Assembly (NCBI GenBank): GCA_963578105.1
Contig: CAUZBP010000003.1
Span: forward strand, 1-64,000
Length of the DNA: 64,000 bases
Direction of reading: 5' to 3'
Source of the DNA: GCA-2718815 sp963578105
GTDB taxonomy: Bacteria > Planctomycetota > Planctomycetia > Pirellulales > Pirellulaceae
Shown: positions 52,001 to 61,136 of the stretch, piece after piece
How the letters are laid out: each line of letters opens with the position of its first letter
How positions within the stretch are numbered: position 1 is the first letter of the stretch
Made by a program: the position numbers and the translations under genes
The notes under the pieces: generated by a model
What the model saw: only the letters and a program-made list of their open reading frames with translations
Told to the model about the DNA's origin: nothing
Database searches by the model: none

Positions 52001-53738
52001 GCAGCTCTATCAAAACAAAAGACTCGATTCGCTGGCAGCCCGCCAATTCCAGCACTTGAAAGAAAAATGGACTCACGTCAAATGCCTGGAAGGGAAAACG
52101 GGGAGAGAACTTTGGCAGGAGGCGCGGTCCGACCAGAACTTGAAAATGGCGTCAGTCACTCCCGTGTCTTGGCCCCAAGGCAAGATCAACGTGGATTACC
52201 AGGACCAGGTAAAACAGTATTCGGTTAGTTATCAGCAATTTCATCCGCTGGACAACTTCCGTGCCCATGGTCCAGGTTTAAAAAATATCACTTTGGCTAT
52301 CGATTGGAAGGGCTTCGTGACGGGACGGGATCGATTCGGACAGGAACGCTTCCGTCTCACGTTGCTGAATTCTGAAAATCGCATTGGCCGTGTTATTACT
52401 TCACCACTTACCGAAGCTCGGGCGTATGGGCACTTGCTGATTGCAACACACGGCAACCATCTCTATGCAATCAACACGTTTGCGGACAAGCAGAACATCG
52501 CTGAACGGCTGCTCTGGCACCAATCAGTACTTTCGGTGGGCGACGAAGGCGGGCCGAACAAGCGCATCAAGTCGAAACAAAAGGTTAATCGATGGGGTGT
52601 CAAACAGCACATCAATGCGATCAGAACAAAGCGCGGGGAAATCGTGATTGGACGACTTGGCCCCTTGCGACCCAACAACCTCTGTTTTCAACAAAACCGT
52701 TCACTGAAGTGCGTCGACCCAATGTCCGAGGACGTAAAGCCGATCTGGACGCGGGATGAAATCCCTCTCGGTGTTGAACTGTTCGGCGATGAAAGCCTGC
52801 TTTTCGCAATCCCGCCTGGAAAAACCGAAGCGCAAGTCATCCAGATTTTCGACGGGCAGCTCCTGGGACCGCGCCGTGTTCCACCGGAAGAAGATCGTTG
52901 GACCACCCTCGGTCGGCACATCCTGGCTTCGAAACAAGTCCGGGACAATCTGTCACTTTTTCTGTTTGATCCCTGGTACGAAGAAAATGTCTGGTCACGG
53001 ACTTTTGCAATCGGGTCCAAAGCGACGTTGTTGGAACAGGACGAGGTTGCCGTGTTGCAACCCGACGGGCAGTTCGTACTCCTGGCGGTCGCAGATGGCT
53101 CGGTTCGCTTTGAATCCCGACTGGAACCCGAGGAATTTCTTGATGCTATCCATGTGATTCGCTCCAGCCGGGAATACATTCTGGCCACCACCTCGACGCC
53201 AACCAGTTCATCGCGTCAAGCCAATGCCACGATTACTCCAGCTCCTAACGGCACCTATTCACCATTGATCAATGGCCACGTCTATGCCTTTGACCGTCAG
53301 AACGGACAGCACCTCTGGCCCGTACCTGCCGTGATACAAGGGTATGGTCTGCCGCTCGACCAACCTGCAAACAGTCCTCTGGTGTTACTGATGCGGCATC
53401 TTCATAAGCCCCAGCGAAGTTCACGGACCGACATTACTTCGGTCCTGTTCCTCCATAAGCGCGACGGACGAGTGGTCTACCAGAACGATCAGTTGAAGGG
53501 ACGAACAGGAATCTATTCCGAGATCGTCGATCCAAAAAATCACGAAGTCCTGGTGCACCTGCCCAATCATCACCTGCGTCTAAAGTTTACCAACGACCCT
53601 GTCCCTCCCGAGCCTCCAGCCCAGACAGGTACGGCCTCCAGCATCGCTACAAAACATCAGGGCAGCCTTTTGAAGGCCACCACGCGGGGGATTGAAAATG
53701 CAACAAATCCCCAGAGACTCGAAACGAGCAAGCCATAA
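49026..53738 (+). CDS. giant exported PQQ-like beta-propeller/TPR protein
   Basis: 1570 residues. Hydrophobic export signal near residues 11-30 (LLANSILFVCFWTLLQPCPA). Three parts: helical TPR-like region to about 260 (NSQYSDAVFRLGNLLINPD); a first propeller about 275-760 with repeats such as YVFAVDAQTGNRLWRYDD, LTVLDAATGQLQWKQPL, MYCLNLVDGKVLWQR; TPR-like helices about 780-1000 (ALARQAQLFLREGQRREALV); a second, less regular propeller from about 1060 to 1480 ending VYAFDRQNGQHLWPVPAV. No catalytic signature. It leads an operon with MoxR, DUF58 and membrane VWA proteins, so it may be the exported client or sensor of that chaperone system. AAGGA lies about 10 bases before the ATG. Confidence 0.8.
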   Translation: MVGRPDGSLVRLLANSILFVCFWTLLQPCPANDRVNFVTSDTDQGTEVPEVFLPAPRELLQELSRTEEALRNSQYSDAVFRLGNLLINPDTEDYFVPDRHRAGRIISLKADAQRILDSMKEPGKTSYELQFGSDAKHLLDKAVLAGDIHQISEVSRMFFHTHAGQLATFLLGRHHLDHGHPLASALTLQRLAQSTAARAQYDPALSLALAMAWLQAGNRHKAAKSLEYFQHFSTSLPADVPQLPQDLFGDVELALAWLDKQIVAHDRILSIDQTQWLIYQGDASRTGVSLGDVPLIVSDDPLVNCRWRVPVASDEAMENEILKKQRQYQLLNIPAMPRLYPLAFKNIILMRTPRYVFAVDAQTGNRLWRYDDFQSTLSNQAYSDLHGREFQNSGQNGPTSWHQRIWNDVPYGQMSCDGERLYFINKLGYSTSLRKLVLRNGIIDNPMGQKNHNELVALDLATQGKRQWIVGGESGENEPQMSAAFFLGAPLPIAGHLYALVEINGEVRLTVLDAATGQLQWKQPLIHTEETSGSIRVNTLRRMSGASPSFSNGVLVCPTSAGALVAVDIATRSLLWGFQYDVLHQRRGHIWPMHPRNSPPHQPGTRWTDPTPMIVGDRIILTPVESNSMYCLNLVDGKVLWQRSRDDYLYVGCVHQGTLLLVGKKQVTGIQLKNGREAWPVAVPIPNEGMPSGRGFYSGEHYFFPTSKRELIKVHIPTGELVEVMPTGNVLGNLISFQDSILSQGADHLTSFYQADVLRRVVERRLKINQQDGWALARQAQLFLREGQRREALVALRESFRLEPNDATRALLVDTLLHALQKDFATNEDLATEVEKLIDQPLQRTEYLRLMTIGLQQMGKRMAALKACVRLIDATTKHSVIETADSKLRVSRDRWIQVQLANIISGSFGRDRQAMDQLVEERMTVARRTGSSEGLREFLLHFGFHAQADAARLLLAERLLATDHFLEPEVLLIALGHSSQAHLASRADALLAQLYQNKRLDSLAARQFQHLKEKWTHVKCLEGKTGRELWQEARSDQNLKMASVTPVSWPQGKINVDYQDQVKQYSVSYQQFHPLDNFRAHGPGLKNITLAIDWKGFVTGRDRFGQERFRLTLLNSENRIGRVITSPLTEARAYGHLLIATHGNHLYAINTFADKQNIAERLLWHQSVLSVGDEGGPNKRIKSKQKVNRWGVKQHINAIRTKRGEIVIGRLGPLRPNNLCFQQNRSLKCVDPMSEDVKPIWTRDEIPLGVELFGDESLLFAIPPGKTEAQVIQIFDGQLLGPRRVPPEEDRWTTLGRHILASKQVRDNLSLFLFDPWYEENVWSRTFAIGSKATLLEQDEVAVLQPDGQFVLLAVADGSVRFESRLEPEEFLDAIHVIRSSREYILATTSTPTSSSRQANATITPAPNGTYSPLINGHVYAFDRQNGQHLWPVPAVIQGYGLPLDQPANSPLVLLMRHLHKPQRSSRTDITSVLFLHKRDGRVVYQNDQLKGRTGIYSEIVDPKNHEVLVHLPNHHLRLKFTNDPVPPEPPAQTGTASSIATKHQGSLLKATTRGIENATNPQRLETSKP

Positions 53739-53810
53739 ACCAGCAGAGACGAGAGAGTCACAAATCTTCACCTATTGATTGCGGCTTCGCCGCGCAAGGA
53801 AACAAGTGAT

Positions 53811-54866
53811 ATGGCCAATGATTCCCATCTCGCTCAAAACGCTGGAGCCGTTCAGCAGTTGGGCGAAGCACGAGATAAAATACTGGAACAACTGTCTCAG
53901 GTAATCATTGGTCAAGAAACCGTCATGGAGGAATTGCTGATAGCGTTGTTCAGCCGTGGCCACTGTCTTCTTGAAGGAGTTCCAGGACTTGCAAAAACGT
54001 TGATGATCAATACGCTTTCGCGAACCCTGGACTTATCCTTCAGCCGAATTCAATTCACGCCTGATTTGATGCCGGCAGATATTACAGGTACAGAAATCAT
54101 CGAGGAAAACAAAACAACGGGTTCACGGGAACGGAGGTTTCTGGAAGGTCCGCTTTTTTCACACGTGATTCTCGCGGATGAAATCAACCGTACGCCTCCC
54201 AAGACACAGGCGGCACTCCTGGAGGCAATGCAAGAGCGGCAGGTGACCGTGGGGCGCGTACGGCATCAGTTGTCCGACCCTTTTTTTGTACTGGCAACAC
54301 AAAATCCGATTGAGCAGGAAGGCACCTATCCGCTGCCCGAAGCCCAACAGGATCGCTTCATGTTCAAGATTTTCGTCAAATATCCGTCTTTCAAAGAGGA
54401 ATTTGAAATTGCGAAGCAAACGACTACCGTCCAGATCGATTCGGTCCAGCCCGTACTCTCGGCGGATCAAATCCTGGATCTCCAGAAGTTAGTTCGGGAA
54501 GTCCCGATTACTGACCACGTTATCAACTACGCCTTGGCGCTCATCCGTCAGACTCGTGTCCATAGTCCGGGGATCCCCGAATTCATCCAGGACATGGTCA
54601 GTTGGGGCGCGGGTCCCCGAGCCGTTCAGTTTTTGATTCTAGGTGGTAAGGCCCGAGCCTTGCTCCACGGAAGAACTCACGTTTCGACAGAAGACATCGC
54701 AGCCCTGGCTGCCCCCGTCCTGCGACATCGAGTCGTTGTCAATTTCGCCGCCGAAAGTGAAGGCGTCACGATTGACGAGATCGTCGAAAAGCTACTGGCT
54801 ATCACTCCTAACAAGGAAGATGCACTCACCAGTGACTCCCGATTCCAAGCCATTTTTGCATCCTGA
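53811..54866 (+). CDS. MoxR-family AAA+ ATPase
   Basis: About 351 residues. Cytoplasmic chaperone ATPase: Walker A GVPGLAKT (in HCLLEGVPGLAKTLMINTLS), Walker B ILADEINRTPPKTQ, sensor 1 ATQNPIEQEGTYPLPEAQQD with the Arg finger in DRFMFK, and the C-terminal lid with MVSWGAGPRAVQFLILGGKA. MoxR proteins usually work with VWA proteins to insert metals or mature complexes; the next three genes are VWA/DUF58 proteins, the standard arrangement. Start at 53811 (MANDSHLAQN); AAGGA upstream. Its 3' end overlaps the DUF58 gene by 47 bp in another frame. Confidence 0.95.
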   Translation: MANDSHLAQNAGAVQQLGEARDKILEQLSQVIIGQETVMEELLIALFSRGHCLLEGVPGLAKTLMINTLSRTLDLSFSRIQFTPDLMPADITGTEIIEENKTTGSRERRFLEGPLFSHVILADEINRTPPKTQAALLEAMQERQVTVGRVRHQLSDPFFVLATQNPIEQEGTYPLPEAQQDRFMFKIFVKYPSFKEEFEIAKQTTTVQIDSVQPVLSADQILDLQKLVREVPITDHVINYALALIRQTRVHSPGIPEFIQDMVSWGAGPRAVQFLILGGKARALLHGRTHVSTEDIAALAAPVLRHRVVVNFAAESEGVTIDEIVEKLLAITPNKEDALTSDSRFQAIFAS

Positions 54867-55737
54867 GGCAATCAAACGTATCGCCCGATTGGAACTGCGT
54901 GCCCGTCATATTGTTGAAGGTTTTCTGTCCGGCATGCATCGCAGCCCGTACTTTGGGCAATCGGTCGAGTTTCTTCAGCATCGCGAATACGCCGTCGGCG
55001 ATGATCTGCGACATGTCGACTGGAAAGTCTGGGCCAAACACGATCGCCTGACCGTCAAGCAATATGAGGAAGACACCAATTTACGCTGCACCTTGCTGGT
55101 TGACGTGTCGGGTAGTATGCAGTATGGAAATGGACCGCTGAACAAATACGAGTATGCCTGCACGGTCGCCACCAGCCTGGCCTATCTAATACTGAAGCAA
55201 CAGGACGCGGTCGGCTGCGTCGCCTTCGACGAATCCATTCGCACGACGATTCCAGCTCGCAGCAAACGCAATCACCTTTTTTCGGTGATTGAAGGCCTGC
55301 GTGTCAGCGAACCACGTGAAAAAACCGAACTCAACATGTTACTACGTTCGATCGCAGAAAATCACGCTCATCGTGGCATGATGATTCTCATCTCTGATTT
55401 ACTGACAGACCCCGAAGAAACGCTAAAAGGACTGCAACAATTGCGTCAGCGTGGCCATGATGTGTTGGTGTTTCACATCCTGGACGACGACGAACTTGAT
55501 TTTCCGTTCAGTGGCCCCACCCGATTCGAAGGCATGGAGTTGCCTCAGCACTTGAATTGTAATCCACGTGCGTTGCGCGACGGATACCTGCAAGCCATGC
55601 AGGAGCACCTGGCCCTATTACGGCGTGGTTGTGCAGGTGCCTTTGTTGATTACGCACTCCTCCGAACCACCGACCCTCTCGACGCTGCGTTGGCAGCCTA
55701 CCTGAACAATCGACTGGGAATGCATCATCGGAATTAG
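54820..55737 (+). CDS. DUF58/VWA domain protein
   Basis: About 305 residues, soluble. The N-terminal part has FLSGMHRSPYFGQSVEFLQH and YAVGDDLRHVDWKVWAKHDR, the DUF58 hallmark (GDDxRxIDWxxxAR). Then a von Willebrand A fold with MIDAS motif DVSGSM (D-x-S-x-S), and later ILISDLLTD carrying the third MIDAS Asp. Acts with the MoxR ATPase. The ATG at 54820 lies inside the MoxR gene; 47 bp overlap suggests coupled translation. A GTG at 54832 is the alternative. The 247 bp after it hold no recognised gene. Confidence 0.92.
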   Translation: MHSPVTPDSKPFLHPEAIKRIARLELRARHIVEGFLSGMHRSPYFGQSVEFLQHREYAVGDDLRHVDWKVWAKHDRLTVKQYEEDTNLRCTLLVDVSGSMQYGNGPLNKYEYACTVATSLAYLILKQQDAVGCVAFDESIRTTIPARSKRNHLFSVIEGLRVSEPREKTELNMLLRSIAENHAHRGMMILISDLLTDPEETLKGLQQLRQRGHDVLVFHILDDDELDFPFSGPTRFEGMELPQHLNCNPRALRDGYLQAMQEHLALLRRGCAGAFVDYALLRTTDPLDAALAAYLNNRLGMHHRN

Positions 55738-55984
55738 CGTTTAGCCCGACAGTAAAAATTACCCCGGCCAGGGCCGGCGTCTCATGGAAAGGATTCGGCA
55801 AGGACGAAAACTCACTGACCACATCCTGGCGGCCAACTTATTCATGCAGCGGTGGCCAATGCCGCTGTAAACTTATTGTCGCTGGATTCGTCCATCGATG
55901 ATTTTAAACTTGTGGTTCATCAGAACCTTGCGTCGAACACCACGGATCATCTGAGTACGGCTATTCATCAATTATCAAACTCAC

Positions 55985-58357
55985 ATGCAATTCCTCCACC
56001 CATCACTCGCCTGGGCCTTTCTACTGGTTGCAGTACCGCTGTTGATTCACCTGATCAATCTCATGCGACACCGCCGGGTCAAATGGGCTGCAATGGATTT
56101 CCTGCTGGCAAGCTATCGTCGACATAGTAACTGGGTGCGATTTAAGCAAGTAATTTTACTCTTGTTACGCATGGCAGCCATGGCATTGATCGTTGCCATG
56201 TTGGCACAACTCATTAGTTCAGATCAATGGTCTAGTCTTTTGGGAACATCCCAGACCCATCATTTCGTCTTGCTGGACGACAGCTACTCGATGTCAGAAC
56301 GGGACGGCACGGCCCGGGTGTACGACCGCGCATTGCGAGTTTTGCAAAGCGTGGGACACCACGCGGCCAAACAGCAGGGAAACCATCGTATCACCGTGTT
56401 GACAACTTCCGAGGCGGCTTCCCAAGCGGAGATTAAATGGTCAGCCGAACACAAATCCACCGGCTCTCAATCCAACCCCGGAGACTCTCAGGTTTCTTCG
56501 ATTCACACTTTTGAAACCCACATTTCCGGAACGGAAACATTTGACACCTGGTTTGAAGATTTGCGTCCCCGTCTGACAATCACGCAACGAGGCAATGGAC
56601 CTCGTGCAGCACTTGAGGTGCTGCACGAATTGCTTCCCGCAGACAGCAGTGAAAAGAGCATCGTCTACGTCGTCTCTGACTTTCGGGCACGCGAATGGAA
56701 TCAACCCGATCCGTTGCGGAATGCTTTGGAAAATTTACAACAGGCAGGTGCAGAAATATTTTTCGTAGCCTGTGTCGAGCAACAACGAACCAACTTGGCC
56801 ATCAAGGATCTGTCGATTCACCGGGGAACAATTGCGGCAGGGGTTCCCTTCCAGGCAGCAATTGAAATCACCAATCATGGAGACCGTAAGGTCTCCGGCG
56901 TTAAACTTCAGGTGCAATCAAAATATTACAGTTACGAGCAAGAACAGGGAGTCACCCCCGAAGAGTTAAGTCCGGAAATAAACCAATTGGCGGTGGAACC
57001 AATTGCCAGCATTGGTCCGGGTCAGTCGGTGGTCCGGACCGTGGAAGTGTTTTTTGCCAAACCGGGCAAGCATGTCCTGGAGGCCCGCTTACCCGAGGAT
57101 TGTGTCGCCACCGACAACCATCGCTACTGTGTCGTTAATTTGCCTGCCGACGTCCCTGTTTTAATCATTGATGGCCATCCGCAAAAGCAGGCCGCGACTT
57201 TTGTGTCGGCAGTCTTTGAGCCGGGCACACACGCCCGGACGGGAATTCGGCGCGAGGTACAAGATGTCAGTTTTTTACGAGCCATCGATCCGAGAAAGCT
57301 GGAAACCTATCACGCGATCTATCTCCTGAACGTTCCTCGCCTGGACATTAGTGCAGTCGATGCCTTGAAAAACTACGTGCGTCAAGGGGGAGGCCTGGCG
57401 GTCTTCCTGGGACCACTCGCGCAACTCGACTTTTACAATCAACTTTACGACGAAGGCCGAGGCCTTTTTCCGTTACCACTGGCGCAAGACGACCTTCTGT
57501 TACCCGACCTCAACCCCTCGTCACCCGATGTACTGGTAGGCAATCACCCGCTTTTTCGTATTTTTTCAGGAAAACAGAACCCGTTTTTGAACGGAGTCTC
57601 CGTGGAGCATTACCTGCGAACAACCGATGACTGGCATCCCACTCCTCAATCGGGAACCCAGATTTTGGCGAAACTGCGAAACGGCCAACCCCTCTGCGTG
57701 GAACGCCGGTTGGGTGCGGGCGTCGTCGTGGCTTTTCTCACTTCCGTCACCCCCGAATGGAACAATTGGGCCAGGAACCCAAGTTTTGTTGTCGTCCTTC
57801 TCGACCTACAGGCTTACATCGGATCGAAACGAAGTTTTCCACTTACGCGTTTGGTGGGAACACCGATCGAGGTCGAAATCAGTGCTGCTGAACACCAGCC
57901 TGAGTTAAGTTTCGTTTTGCCAAAACAGGACATCTCGGACCGTCCCACATTGCAGGTACAAGCCACACCGCTGCCGGAACAAGCGGGAGTACTGACGGCC
58001 TCGTTGGGGCGGAGCGGGTCCCTCGGACATCGAAACCGAATGACAGAAACCAGCGGAATTTACGAATGCTGGAAGACCACTCTGGCCGGTGCCGTAGAAG
58101 TCTCCCGATATGCTTTAAACGTGGATCCCAGCGAAGCGGATTTGCAGCTTGTCACCTCGCAGGCGCTCGCCAGCGGGCTGGACTCCGTGGAAATTCAGCA
58201 GCGGAGTTGGGACCAATTCGACGTCGGCTCTGCCAATCAGGCTGGTTTCAACTGGAGCGGCCTGCTGATGGGGATTTTAATTCTGGTGCTACTCACAGAA
58301 CAGATGATGGCCTACGCGACTAGTTATCATGTCACCGGACGAGGAAGGCCCATATGA
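55985..58357 (+). CDS. BatA-domain membrane protein with VWA domain
   Basis: 790 residues. N-terminal MQFLHPSLAWAFLLVAVPLL then IHLINLMRHRRVKWAAMDFL is the aerotolerance-type BatA N-terminal domain, followed by a second helix (VILLLLRMAAMALIVAMLAQ). VWA domain from about 95 with MIDAS DDSYSMS and later VVSDFRAREW. A beta-sandwich (SGVKLQVQSKYYS) and a glutamine-amidotransferase-like segment (YLLNVPRLDISAVDALKNYV, GGLAVFLGP) come next, and a last membrane helix near the end (LLMGILILVLLTEQMMAYA). Most of it is outside the membrane. Overlaps the next gene by ATGA. Confidence 0.85.
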   Translation: MQFLHPSLAWAFLLVAVPLLIHLINLMRHRRVKWAAMDFLLASYRRHSNWVRFKQVILLLLRMAAMALIVAMLAQLISSDQWSSLLGTSQTHHFVLLDDSYSMSERDGTARVYDRALRVLQSVGHHAAKQQGNHRITVLTTSEAASQAEIKWSAEHKSTGSQSNPGDSQVSSIHTFETHISGTETFDTWFEDLRPRLTITQRGNGPRAALEVLHELLPADSSEKSIVYVVSDFRAREWNQPDPLRNALENLQQAGAEIFFVACVEQQRTNLAIKDLSIHRGTIAAGVPFQAAIEITNHGDRKVSGVKLQVQSKYYSYEQEQGVTPEELSPEINQLAVEPIASIGPGQSVVRTVEVFFAKPGKHVLEARLPEDCVATDNHRYCVVNLPADVPVLIIDGHPQKQAATFVSAVFEPGTHARTGIRREVQDVSFLRAIDPRKLETYHAIYLLNVPRLDISAVDALKNYVRQGGGLAVFLGPLAQLDFYNQLYDEGRGLFPLPLAQDDLLLPDLNPSSPDVLVGNHPLFRIFSGKQNPFLNGVSVEHYLRTTDDWHPTPQSGTQILAKLRNGQPLCVERRLGAGVVVAFLTSVTPEWNNWARNPSFVVVLLDLQAYIGSKRSFPLTRLVGTPIEVEISAAEHQPELSFVLPKQDISDRPTLQVQATPLPEQAGVLTASLGRSGSLGHRNRMTETSGIYECWKTTLAGAVEVSRYALNVDPSEADLQLVTSQALASGLDSVEIQQRSWDQFDVGSANQAGFNWSGLLMGILILVLLTEQMMAYATSYHVTGRGRPI

Positions 58358-61134
58358 ACCAGGATCTTTCGCTGGTCGGGGCAGACTCGATTTCACGCGT
58401 TTACCACGAATTTGGACGATTGAACCAACTCACCCTGTGGTGGCACTGGCTGATTCTGGCCTCTGTCATTCTTGCGGTCCTGGGGTACATCGTCGTCATC
58501 TATCTTCGCGACGGAAGTGAACTGCGACGAGGCGTGGCAGCAAGTCTCCTCCTGCTGCGCTGCCTGGCTTTCGCTGCGATTCTCTTCACCTTCTTCAATC
58601 TGGAAAAACGGGAAGAACGTCAACTGCTGAAAACTTCACGACTCGCTCTGCTGATTGATACCAGCCAAAGCATGGAAATCCATGACGGGCCGAATACAAG
58701 TCGCTCCGAGTCCAGTCGCCTTGCCCAGGTAACCAAGGGTCTGGTTGAGAGCGACCTGCTTGCTGCCTTGCGCGAGAAGCATGATCTTTCCATCTACCGA
58801 TTCGATCAGGGGTCCATACCGGCCGAGATCACTTCCCTACCATGTACCAACTCGCTCAGCAACAACAGTCCAACATCTCAACCCTTACAGCAATCTTCGT
58901 TCTCACACTCTCAGGCGAGATCCTGGGCAATCGTCGCCGGACTGACGATGCTGACCAGTATCCTCTGTGTGCTTGTTTACACGATATTCGCGCGCGATTC
59001 CAAAGTCGTTTCCTGGTTTCTGTTCAGCGGCATCTGTCTCCTGACCTTGTCACTATTGGTCGCAGCCACAGGTCATTTGCAAAATCCTGCTTACGGTTCC
59101 TTCGCACTCGAAGATGCTGACGTCAACCTGGATCAAGAACCGAAGCAGGACCGACTTCCCCTGTCACCCGACGCAGGCGAAACTGAGCGGAAAAATCCTC
59201 CCGGAGAACTTCTTCGTGGTCAACTGGTCGCCCAGGGCTCGGAAACAAGACTGGGCGAGGCTTTGCGATTCCTCATCGAAAAAGAACAAGGAGGCCCCAT
59301 CGCGGGAATCGTGACTTTCACGGACGGAAACAACACTGCCGGTTTGAAACCCGAAGTGGCGGCTCACTTGGCCCAGCAGGCACAGATTCCGCTGCACATG
59401 GTTGGGCTAGGTTCTGCAAAGCAACTGGTCAACGTCGGGGTGGCGGACTTGCAAGTTCCCTCACGAGTGTTCCCGGGAGACGACTTCACCATTACGGGAT
59501 TCATTCAGCCTCACGGCCTCCAGGGACGATCTGTCCGTGTCCAATTGTACTCTAGTCCCGACCGCCCAGAGATCGATGTGTCCCTGGAGGGAGAGTTGGA
59601 AGATGAACATCCCGTTCGTTTGTTGGAAGACGGTAAACTTTCGACGGTGCGATTCGAAGTCACTCCTCGCAAAATCGGTCGCCGTATCTATCAACTCCGT
59701 GTCAAACCTCCGCCCCAGGACCAGAATCAGAGAGACAATCAGAAACAGTCAGTCGTACGCGTCGTCCAGCGGAAAAATCGCGTGCTATTGGTTGCCGGGG
59801 GTCCGACACGCGAATATCGATTTGTACGCAACTCGCTTTACCGCGACCAGCACACCCAAGTCGACGTCTACCTGCAGACTTCACAACCTGGCATGTCCCA
59901 GGAGGCAAATCAAATTCTTTTTCAGTTTCCTGCTACAGCCCAGGAATTATTCGAATATGATGCCGTGTTGGCATTCGACGTCGACTGGAATCGGATAGAG
60001 CGTCATGCTGTTGACCTGTTAGAACGTTGGGTCGCAGAAAAGTCTGGTGGATTAATTCTGGTCGCCGGGCCGGTTCACACCCCGTCCTGGTCCACATCAA
60101 CGCGAGGAAACCCTCGCTTGGATACGATCAAAGCCCTGCACCCGGTAGTCTTTTACGGATCAAGCGCAACGGCCTATCACCTGAGCCGTGTGGAGAGTGC
60201 ACAGGCATGGCCCTTGGAATTCACCCCTGAAGGGAACAGTGCTGAATTCCTCTGGTTGGACGAAACTTTTCTTTCGAGCGAACGCATCTGGGCGACTTTT
60301 CCGGGAGTCTATGGTTTTTTTGCCGCGAAAGCTGCGAAACCCGGAGCACAAATCTATGCCCACTTCTCCGATCCTCAGTCTTCAGCCGGACGCAATTTTC
60401 CGGTTTACCTGGCAGGCCATTTTTATGGCGCGGGACGGGTGTTTTATATGGCCAGTGGTGAAATGTGGCGTTTACGCAGCCTCGACGAGTCTTATTTTGA
60501 CCAATTTTACACCAAGTTGATTCGTTACGTTTCCCAAGGAAGACTGCTGCGGGACTCCAACCGCGGACTTTTACTGGTTGAACAAGAACGCTGTCTTGTA
60601 GGAGAAACGATCCGTGTGCGTGCTATTTTGTCCGATTCTCAACATCAACCACTAACCCAACCCAAAGTGGCCGCGTCTCTGATTTCTCCTGACGGAAAGC
60701 GTCATGTTTTGAATCTAACACCGGGACACGATTCCGCTCGTGAAGGAATGTACACAGCCCAAATCACAGCCACACTGCAAGGTGACTACCGGATTGAACT
60801 ACCCATTCCTGACAGTTCTGAGGAGTTGTTAACCCGGGAAGTGCGGGCCCGGCTGCCGGATCGTGAAGTGGAACGGACACAGCGCAATGACGTCACACTC
60901 AAACACCTCGCGCAAGCATCCAGCGGTGCCTATCACGTGGGGATGAATGCTATTTTACCTCTAGGAAAAAAATCGCCACTGGTAGGAACCATTGCAGCCC
61001 AAGATCAGATTTCATATGTCTCCGGGGCGGCCGACCGAACCTTCGATCGCGCGCTAACGGGTTGGTTACTCACCTTTATCTGTGGTGCCTTGAGCCTCGA
61101 GTGGCTTTTGCGCCGATTGCACCGGCTCGCCTGA
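58354..61134 (+). CDS. large membrane VWA/glutamine-amidotransferase-like protein
   Basis: 926 residues. Two N-terminal membrane helices (WLILASVILAVLGYIVVIYL and LLLLRCLAFAAILFTFF), a VWA domain with MIDAS DTSQSME at about 98, and two more helices near 190-240 (WAIVAGLTMLTSILCVLVYT, GICLLTLSLLVAATG) that interrupt it, with the later VWA part resuming at GEALRFLIE and VTFTDGNNTAGL. Then CARDB-like beta domains (GDDFTITGFIQPHGLQGRSV) and a GATase1-like domain (RVLLVAGGPTREYRFVRNSL, GGLILVAGPVHTPSW). One final membrane helix. Start shares ATGA with the BatA-domain gene; operon partner of MoxR/DUF58. The helices inside the VWA fold are unusual. Confidence 0.82.
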   Translation: MNQDLSLVGADSISRVYHEFGRLNQLTLWWHWLILASVILAVLGYIVVIYLRDGSELRRGVAASLLLLRCLAFAAILFTFFNLEKREERQLLKTSRLALLIDTSQSMEIHDGPNTSRSESSRLAQVTKGLVESDLLAALREKHDLSIYRFDQGSIPAEITSLPCTNSLSNNSPTSQPLQQSSFSHSQARSWAIVAGLTMLTSILCVLVYTIFARDSKVVSWFLFSGICLLTLSLLVAATGHLQNPAYGSFALEDADVNLDQEPKQDRLPLSPDAGETERKNPPGELLRGQLVAQGSETRLGEALRFLIEKEQGGPIAGIVTFTDGNNTAGLKPEVAAHLAQQAQIPLHMVGLGSAKQLVNVGVADLQVPSRVFPGDDFTITGFIQPHGLQGRSVRVQLYSSPDRPEIDVSLEGELEDEHPVRLLEDGKLSTVRFEVTPRKIGRRIYQLRVKPPPQDQNQRDNQKQSVVRVVQRKNRVLLVAGGPTREYRFVRNSLYRDQHTQVDVYLQTSQPGMSQEANQILFQFPATAQELFEYDAVLAFDVDWNRIERHAVDLLERWVAEKSGGLILVAGPVHTPSWSTSTRGNPRLDTIKALHPVVFYGSSATAYHLSRVESAQAWPLEFTPEGNSAEFLWLDETFLSSERIWATFPGVYGFFAAKAAKPGAQIYAHFSDPQSSAGRNFPVYLAGHFYGAGRVFYMASGEMWRLRSLDESYFDQFYTKLIRYVSQGRLLRDSNRGLLLVEQERCLVGETIRVRAILSDSQHQPLTQPKVAASLISPDGKRHVLNLTPGHDSAREGMYTAQITATLQGDYRIELPIPDSSEELLTREVRARLPDREVERTQRNDVTLKHLAQASSGAYHVGMNAILPLGKKSPLVGTIAAQDQISYVSGAADRTFDRALTGWLLTFICGALSLEWLLRRLHRLA

Positions 61135-61136
61135 TC

